From positions 2,580,116 to 2,644,115 of the forward strand of contig JAJEKV010000100.1 in the NCBI GenBank assembly GCA_021234155.1: a stretch of 64,000 nucleotides of DNA, read 5' to 3'. The notes under the pieces were generated by a model. The model was given only the letters and a program-made list of their open reading frames with translations, had not been told where the DNA came from and did no database searches. This DNA comes from Isoetes taiwanensis (lineage: Eukaryota; Streptophyta; Lycopodiopsida; Isoetales; Isoetaceae). Below are positions 56,656 to 64,000 of this stretch, piece after piece. How positions within the stretch are numbered: position 1 is the stretch's first letter; each line of letters begins with the position of its first letter. A program made the translations under genes and the position numbers.

Positions 56656-59600
56656 GTGGTCCCATCATCGGTACACAAATCGACATGCCTGAGCCGATTT
56701 CTTCGGAGATGACCTTGCTGTCCCATTGCTCCATAAACTGTGGGTACTGCTTTATTAGATCCTTCTTAAGTACCCATGTCGCGTCTTCCACCGGCAAGTG
56801 TTTTCACTTGACCAAATATTGGAGAAACTCTGATCTCCTTGTTTTCTTGAAGGCTTTATCAAGAATCAATTCTAGAACTATCTCTAGGTGCTCTTCTGTC
56901 ATTTCTAACAACGTTGGAGTGTCCAAGACTTCTTCTAGATTTGGAGTATGCTTCTTCAACAAACTCACGTGGAAGACTTTATGAATCTTTAGGTGTGCTG
57001 GCAGCTCTAACTTGTAGGATTGGTTACCTAGTCTCTTTGCTATTCTGAAAGGTCCAGCCCACCTTGGAGCAAGCTTCTTACAATTTTCGATGCGGAGCTT
57101 CGCCTGCTTCACTTTGATCTTGAGCCAAACGTTGTCGCCAACCCGGAATTCTCTTATCGTCCGATGCTTGTCGGCAACGCTCTTTTGTCGACCCCTTGCC
57201 GCAAGAAGATATCCTCGGACCTCTTCTACTAGCTGCTGCATGTCGGCCAACATTTGCTGCGAAACCTCTACTTTTGATACAGGATTGTGCCAAGTGTCTG
57301 GAGTTAGACATTGGTAGCCATAGTTGATCATGAACAACGACATCTGGGATGATTCTTGCTTGGTGCTATTATAAGCGAACTCCACCAAGTGAATATACTC
57401 TTCTCACATATACTCTGCTTGTTCCAGACATAGTTTCGTAGCATATCTTCCAAAATTCTGTTGGTCCGCTCTGTTTGCCCATCCGTCTGAGGATGATAGG
57501 CCGTGCTCATGGACAGCTTCGTCTGAATCGTCGCAAAAAGATCTTGCCAAAAGGCATTCATGAACTTCGCGGGTCTCTGTCGGAGATGATCTCTCTCGGC
57601 ATGCCATGGAGCCTGAAGATTTCCTTGGTGAAGAGAGCCGCCGTATCCACGGTTGTGTCGGTAGTCCTGCAAGGCACGAAGTGTGCCATCTTCGACAACT
57701 TGTCGACCACAACCATCAAGGCATCTTTTCCTCTTACTGTCCTCGGCAGCCCTGTTATGACGTCCATACTAATGACTTCCCACTTAGCGTTTGGCACCGC
57801 TAATGGTTCCAATGCCCCTGGAATTTGAAGCTGCTCTGCCTTCGTCTGCTGACACAGCTGACACTCTTTGATGTACCGAGCCACCTGCTTCTTCATCCCT
57901 GACCAATAGTGGTGAGCGTCGAAATTGCATTGCAGTGGACTCTTGTTGTCAGAGGATGCCTTGAAAGCGCATCTGCTACCACATTGAGCTTCCCCGGCTT
58001 ATAAACTATCTCAAAGTCATATTCTTTGAGGAACTCCATCCACCTTCGCTGCCTCAGGTTGAGATGTGGTTGCGTGAACATGTATTGGAGGCTCTGATGA
58101 TCCGTGTCCAACCGGAACTTCCTTCCCAATAGGTAGTGCCTCCAAATTCTTAGTGCTCTGACAACTGCAAGCAACTCTTGATCATGAGTCAGGTAGCGCG
58201 TTTCGGCGTCGTTCATCTTTCGAGAGTCATAAGCCACTACTCGCTCTTCCTGCATCAGCACTACACCTGTGGCAATCTTACTTGCATCCGTTGCCACAAG
58301 TTTGTCCTTCTCTGGGTCTGGCAAGGTCAAGACGGGGGCGGTTGTCAAAGCTTCCTTCAACATCTCGAATCCTGCTTGGGCTTTCTTCTGCCAATGATCT
58401 GCCCAATCCTTTACTTTTTCCGCCCTCGTCAAATCTGTTAGCAGGGCCGCTATCTTTGCAAAGTTCTTCACGAACTTCCTGTAGTACCCTGTTAGGCCAA
58501 GAAAGCTTCTGACCTCGTGGATGTTCTTCGGCGAAAATGACTGCTTCAATCTTGACAGGATCCGTCGAAATCCCCTCTGATGAGATCACATGATCCAGGT
58601 ATTCCACCCTCTCCGTTGCGAAGTGGCACTTCGATAACTTAGCGTACAACTGGTGGCTCCTTAGCTTCTCGAGCACTTTCCTTAGGTGTTGTACGTGTTC
58701 TTCCAGGGATCTGCTATACACCAGAATATCATCAAAGAATACTATCACAAAAGTATCCAAAAACTCCCTGAAGATGTCGTTCATAAGCCTCATGAACGTT
58801 GCTGGGGCGTTTGACAAGCCAAACGGCATTACTGTGAACTTGTAATGCCCATACCTGGTCCTGAATGCTGTTTTGTGGACGTCTTCTTCCTTGATCCTGA
58901 TCTGATGGTACCCCGACCTCCGATCTGGGGAGTACATACTTATTCTTGATGGTGTGCTTGTTCAACTGCCTGTAATCTATGCACATCCTCAAGCTGCCAT
59001 CCTTCTTCTTCACAAAAAGAATGGGTGCCCCAAATGGTGAGACGCTAGGTTTAATGAACCCTAGGTCTAGCAACTCCTGCAATTGCTTCTTCAACTCGGT
59101 CAGCTCTTGCGTCGTCATCCTATACGGAGCCTTGCTCGTCGGCTTCGTACCTGGTTCGAGTGCTATCTCACACTCGACTCCCCTGTAAGGAGGAAGCTGC
59201 TTGATCTCGTCTGGAAAGAGATCATGGAACTCCTTGATCAACTTAGCTATCTGCTTTGGCAACTTGTTGAGCCCCTTATCTTCCTTGCTTTCTTCTAACC
59301 CGGGCTCTTCGATCTGAAGCTTGAAGATATAGGCTATCTGCTCGCTCCTTATGCACTTGAGCAGTCGCTTACTAGACATACACTGCATGATAGGAACAAC
59401 TTCCTTACCTGTAATTTCTATGATTTTGCCGTTGGGCACCGTGAGGGTCACCTTCCGCTTCCCACAATCAATGATGGCTCCTGTTGGTCCAAGATACTCC
59501 ATTCCTATGATAAAATCATACTTCCCGATGCTCATCACTTCTGCCCCCATTTGAATGTTGATCCCTGGCAAGTCGATGTCAAAGTTTATCCTCTTACCTA

Positions 59601-59883
59601 CCGTGTGTCTCACTGCCCCACTTGCTAACACCACGGGTCTCGACTTTGACTTCAATGGCTTGAGCTTCAACATCTCAACCATTCTTGGGGACGCAAAGTT
59701 GTGGGTGCTTCCCGAATCTATCAGGACTATAAAAGACTTGGTCTTGGCCTTCCCTACTGTGGAGATTACATGATACTGATTTTCCGCTTGTTCTGAATCT
59801 ATGGCAGCAAAAATGTGACACTCACCCTGAATGAAGTCGCGTGCTTCTCCGCCGTCGTCGTCAGAAGGAGTATCCCATTCACC
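56656..59883 (-). pseudogene. Chromovirus pol (protease, RT, RNase H, integrase, chromodomain)
   Basis: In order on the minus strand: protease [13 protein letters not shown] (about 59740); RT blocks [18 protein letters not shown] and [13 protein letters not shown] (catalytic DD, about 58740); RNase [19 protein letters not shown] and LDTDHQSLQYM; integrase zinc part VARYIKECQLCQQTK, core SMDVITGLP, EIISDRDP and TAYHPQTDGQTERTNR; GPF-type C-terminus APRWAGPFRIAKRL and KIHKVFHVSLLKKH; then a chromodomain ending QYLVK-stop-KHLPVEDATW. RT jumps from KYVLPR to RRSGYHQ, removing about 25-30 codons with the motif-A Asp. The RNase H/integrase joint is shortened, losing part of the HHCC region. TGA replaces the conserved Trp of the chromodomain. 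At least three frame changes. Confidence 0.88.
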
Positions 59884-61128
59884 CTACTTTGCTAATGCCG
59901 CGCTCATGACGAAAGGGCAGTTTGTTGTTCTGTGGCCTGGCTGGAAGCACCTGAAGCAAAGCTGTTTCTCAATGCACTCCTGCCTCTTCTCCTTAGGCAT
60001 TGCCTGTAAAAAGGATCGCACCGCCTTCGAGTAGTTTGACCCTTCCTGCTTATCTTTGAAGGACACCTGTTTCTTCTCCTGCTGCTTCCCATAATTGCCA
60101 CTATATAGAGCCTTTGCTGGACCTGGACTAGCCGCTCTAGGGCTATAGCTTCCCGCTGCTTTGCCTTTATCCTGATAGTACTGCTGTTTCTGCCCGCTGT
60201 TCTGAGGTCCCGCACCTTGCAAGCTTACTGCCTTGGATTCTGCTTCTGACACCGTCTTAGGGTTTATTGCTCTTACTAGCTTTCGGATCTCTTCGTTCAA
60301 TCCTTCTATATAACCCTCCACTGCGTGCCTTTCACTCAACTTGGGCACATAAAGCCTGAGTCTCATGAATTCCTTCGTGTACTTCTGAACTGATTTGTTG
60401 CCCTGCTACAATCGGTAAAACTGCTGCATCATGTGACACTTATGTTCCCTTGGCACGTAGTGACGCTTGAATGCCTTAGCAAACTTCTTGAACCTACAAC
60501 TGTCCATGTTTAGGCCATGTGCTTTGGCGTAGCCCTTCCACCAAATCCTCGCTGCTCCCTTCAGGTTGGCTGTAGCTACTCTGCCTTTGTCCTTGTCTTT
60601 CATGCTATAGGCATTGCCATACTCTCTCATCTCATCTAGCCATGCCTCTGCTTCCATCCCGGACCTGTTATCTCTCGAGAATTGCTCCAACTTTCTTGCT
60701 TTCCATACATTGTTGTTCTTCTGATAGTCCGAGGTCTTTGTGTCTTTGGGCCTGCCATCCCTATGGTCCTGCACCTGTTCCACCTCTTCCTCGGAATCAG
60801 AGTCCGAATCCGAGCTCGTGTCGGAGGATTCCGTGTTGGGGGACCTCCTTCTCTTGCTCTTCCTCTTATCCTTTCCCACCTTTCGAGGTGGTGCTTGCGG
60901 TAACTGGATGTTGTCATCTGGACCAACTCCTGCTTGGGCTGCCAAAAAGGCCTTTATTTGATCAAGATCTATTCTCATCTGCGACATCTCCTCTTCATGA
61001 GTCATGGGACCAAATGCTTCGTACAGGTTCCTTGCTGGGTGCTGTCTTGCCGGAGTCTGTTCATCTCTATGGGCTCGCTGCTCTTGTTCGGTTGTTCCTG
61101 GACCTCTAGCTGCATACACAAGTAGATC
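59884..61128 (-). pseudogene. Chromovirus gag
   Basis: An acidic Ser/Asp region (SSDTSSDSDSDSEEE), then the gag core MEAEAWLDEMREYGNAYS, ATANLKGAARIWWKGY and FKRHYVPREHK, a stop (TAG at 60408-60406), then FMRLRLYVPKLSERHAV and a zinc knuckle CFRCFQPGHRTTNC (C-x2-C-x4-H-x4-C). A single TAG (59886-59884) separates gag from pol in the same frame, the position where some elements read through and others are continuous. The N-terminus is disrupted by CACTA-like sequence at 61129. Confidence 0.82.
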
Positions 61129-61660
61129 TACTACAAGAGAAGGGGTCAATTAGTGTCACTTTTTGTGTCAATTTTTGACCTAGAATTGCAACTCAATTTT
61201 TTTTAATCATTGACGCTATGGGTGACACATAGTGGTGACACTAATGTAGCAATGAGAATGTCACATCTACTGTCGACACCTTTATCACCTATAGTGGCAG
61301 TCCCAGCCCCACCTGTAACGTCATAGATAGTGTCACCTATAATATCAATAATAAAATCATCTCTAATGTCACCATTAATGCCAGTCATAGAGCCGCCTAT
61401 AGAATCACATATAACATCATCTATAGTTCCACATATAATGTCATGTGTAAGGTCACTGATGCTAAAATTATTGTCATTTATATAGTTCCACATATAATGT
61501 CATGTGTAAGGTCACTGGTAATACCATTTATAATGCTAAAATTATTGTCATTTATAAGGTCAGTGGTAAGACCACTCGTAATGTTAAAATGTTTGTCAAC
61601 ATGAATGCCATCTATTTTGTCAATGTCAATGTCATGTTTTGGTCCATTGTTCTAAGAGAT
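61129..61660. mobile_element. CACTA-like terminus with GTCAC subterminal repeats
   Basis: TACTACAAGAGAAGGGGTC at 61129 matches the CACTACAAGAGAA start at 43657 with one change. 61155-61640 has many GTGTCAC, GTCAC and ATGTCA motifs. A 60-bp unit (TATAGTTCCACATATAATG..ATTATTGTCATTTA) is duplicated in tandem at 61422-61545. It is inserted in the chromovirus gag. The other end is not in the window. Confidence 0.6.
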
Positions 61661-64000
61661 TGTCACATATACTAGCACTACTTATATCATTTACTAGGCC
61701 ATTTATGTCATAAGCTCATATATAATATCATTTGTATTTTGTATTTCATTGAATAGCTAAAACAACTATTCCAAAGATACCCTTGGTACAAGGTTGACAA
61801 TTTAACAAGGTTTAAAAGAGATATCAGTAGATATTTCAAAATAAGCAATGGATTCATAAAGATACTAAATATATTAATTCATGAATCTTGAAACTTCCAA
61901 AAAGATAACAAAGACATGAATTTGACAATCATAATACATGCTCGAAAGCATAATCACATATTTTGAAATTTAATATGGTTTATTAAATCAAATACATTAA
62001 CAACAGAATCACCACAAACTGCTCAATGTCAAGTGCTTATAATTTTCTATATGGTTCAGGTGGTGAAGGTTTTAGATCCCTTGCTTTGCTCGCAAAGTCT
62101 TTTTCTTGGGGGATGGTATTCTTGGTCTAACCACACGTCCTCGTGACTATCCCTTTCATCCTCATCGCTGTCCCTTCTATCGTTTATTACCATCACTTTC
62201 CAAGAGATGCTGGTAGCAGATGAGGTGCCACTCGAAGATCCATACTATCTACTCCGTATGTAAATGATCTGTAAAAACATGCTCCAACTGCAAAATAATC
62301 TCCAAACCCTAATAATATTTATTTTATTAAGAATCCTGGCGCAACCCTTGCCTAAGAAATTGTGCAAAAAAAAATTGCAGGACTAGACTTTGAAGATTTG
62401 GAATCTTTGCTCTTACTCTGCAATCTGATCCTTAGAAAACTGATGAAGGGCATTCCTGAGTTTCTTTTTGGTTCTCGAACAAAAACTGATGAATACACCT
62501 TGTAATGAACCATATGGAAGCTTATGAATTTACCTACTGCCACAGCTTTGTTTTAAAATAGATATTTGTAACCAACAATTCAGCCATAGCAAACTAAAGA
62601 ATCTGAAATGTTACAGTGAGCTGCATCCAGTAGATCCATCAGTTCAGAAGTTCTTGGATTTTATCCCATTTCGATCTGTCCAAATGGAATGCATAAGTAG
62701 AAAGGGGCAAGTTACCTGTTTGTTCACATCGCTCTGTATAAGTACAAAAATTCGCCTCCAACAGAACAAGCCATTGCCAACCAAAACATCCGATATACTA
62801 CAATGAGCAGACAGCTGTAGGCCTGGGCACTAGAAACTAACAACTACTATGCAAAGACGATTCTTACCAGCTTGTTAGAGTTTCATCCAATTCGTCCCAT
62901 CGTCTGCCAGCTAAACAAGTATACCATTGCCGCTGCTTTCCTCAAACATTGCCAGCTAAACAAGTATACCATTGCTCTTGCTTAAACAAGTATACCATTG
63001 CCGCTGCTTTCCTCAAACGAAATTTTAACCACCTTTAAATTTTGCCTCTATTCAACAACTTTTTCAACAGGAAAAATGCTGTTGATGCGCTATTGCATTT
63101 TGGGCGGCGCCGCCTCTCCTCCTCTCTGCACTCTGTTTTTACCCTAGCTGCGAAGAAGCTTCAATGCCCGAGTCGTTTTTCTGGCCATGAATTCTGTGGC
63201 TCCAGTTTTTAATTCCGTCTCCATCTCTGAATACTGTGGTTGAGCAAGAGTTATGTTGTGGTAAATTCGACCCTTTTCCTATTTTAGATCCAGCCAAGAG
63301 ACCCTTTGTTGTAACTAAAGCCGGTGCTTTGGAAACGCTTGTAATTGTAGATGCAGATGAGCCCGCCCCTGTTTTTGCAGAAGGCCAAAAATCTTTATCA
63401 CCATAGCTTCTTCAAATGCCCAATAGAATCTGGTGAAGCCCTGAACAAAAGAAATCAGATTTACTGTCTTCACTCTAAGGTGCCTGAATCTGGCTAAATT
63501 ACAGTTTTAATCCGGCTTGAATCAGACTGGAGCAAAAAGAAATGCAAAGAATCAAGCTCTGAGGAGATCAAGATCCCTCAAGAACCGCTGAAATTTAAAG
63601 CGGATTAAAATTTCGTCCAGAATTTCACGACATGAAATTTCGGAAGAAATTTTTCGGTGGCTGGCGGCGCCACTCAGGCTGCTCCGCCAGGCTCGTGGTT
63701 CCCGCCAAACCATTCACTAGTAGCCACCAAGTCAAATTGAAAATTTCTTTCCGAAATTTCAAGCTGACTGAAATTACTCCTTCCATGTCGCTACTTCAAT
63801 CCGGCTTAGATCATAGCGGGCACCTGCAAAGAAAAAGAAACAAGTAGACCACCTCAAAATTTATTACCTTTTGACTCATTTTTTATCGCTAAATTGTTCC
63901 GTTGAATTGCCTCTGGGATTTTCATGGCCCGCTTACTGCTTTTGCACTCGCATCCACGCCACCCACGACCTGCTTCTCGCACCTTTGCACCGGGCTCTAC
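61661..64000. other. Unassigned, probably interior of the CACTA-like insertion
   Basis: No transposase recognised. AACAAGTATACCATTGCCGC..TTTCCTCAAAC is tandemly repeated at 62917-63020. Diverged units of about 195 bp (GCCATAGCAAACTAAAG.. and GCCATTGCCAACCAAAAC..) lie at 62580-62900. GC rises after 63080 with GCCGCC/GGCGGC motifs, perhaps the flank of a host gene beyond the window. Confidence 0.3.

Larger units (their letters stand above)
54290..61128 (-). mobile_element. Ty3/gypsy chromovirus, 5'-truncated
   Basis: The 3' LTR, PPT, pol with chromodomain and gag lie in the expected order on the minus strand. The gag is cut at 61128/61129 by a CACTA-like end and the 5' LTR is not in the window. 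Damage includes stops in gag, at the gag-pol joint and in the chromodomain, and deletions in RT and integrase. Confidence 0.85.

Overview
The window looks like a repeat-dense nuclear region of a land plant. I see no bacterial operons, no rRNA or functional tRNA genes, and no long intact housekeeping gene. The genes present have short GT-AG introns. Pieces of pentatricopeptide (PPR) and ABCG/PDR transporter genes point to a plant. The mix of a Crypton-like tyrosine recombinase, a Merlin transposon, a DUF4371-type hAT transposase and a reiterated 'DFAENY / WSDGCSHQFK' protein family makes me favour a fern or other seed-free vascular plant over a flowering plant. That taxonomic guess is inference.

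Layout. Positions 66-1488 hold the best-preserved gene, a tyrosine-recombinase-like gene whose nucleophilic Tyr is restored only after a 66-bp intron is spliced out. MITEs, microsatellites and a 439-bp palindromic element with 7-bp target duplications follow (5552-5990). A PPR pseudogene lies on the minus strand (6669-7272). An ABCG/PDR transporter pseudogene on the plus strand (7399-9772) is split by a roughly 1.56-kb insertion that contains a 740-bp palindrome. A complete but dead Merlin DNA transposon with an 8-bp target duplication sits at 12562-13910. A hAT-like transposase pseudogene is at 19466-21172 and a second PPR pseudogene at 25740-26285.

Positions 28.9-35.2 kb carry two convergent, decayed, intron-containing genes facing each other across an AT-rich array. 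The first is a family with three acidic blocks spaced like a nuclease or transposase core, and its 5' exons are in phase 1. The second encodes a Cys/His RING-like protein. I consider this pair the best candidate for an undescribed mobile or selfish module.

From 36 to 61 kb the window is nested retroelements. A Ty3/gypsy gag-protease remnant (plus strand) is interrupted by a 12.4-kb LTR element (38351-50750, minus strand). That element keeps both LTRs, PBS, PPT, a gag piece and a two-frame accessory ORF of about 1000 codons next to the 3' LTR, but has no recognisable pol. Its interior is filled with minisatellites, CACTA-type ends and SINE pieces. A chromodomain-bearing Ty3/gypsy element (54290-61128, minus strand) follows. 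It has a 1.6-kb 3' LTR, and its gag is cut at the 5' side by a second CACTA-like terminus (61129 onward).

Most genes here are transposon genes or broken host genes. I could support no complete metabolic or regulatory pathway. The recombinase-like gene is the only protein gene that reads as possibly functional, and its 5' end lies outside the window.
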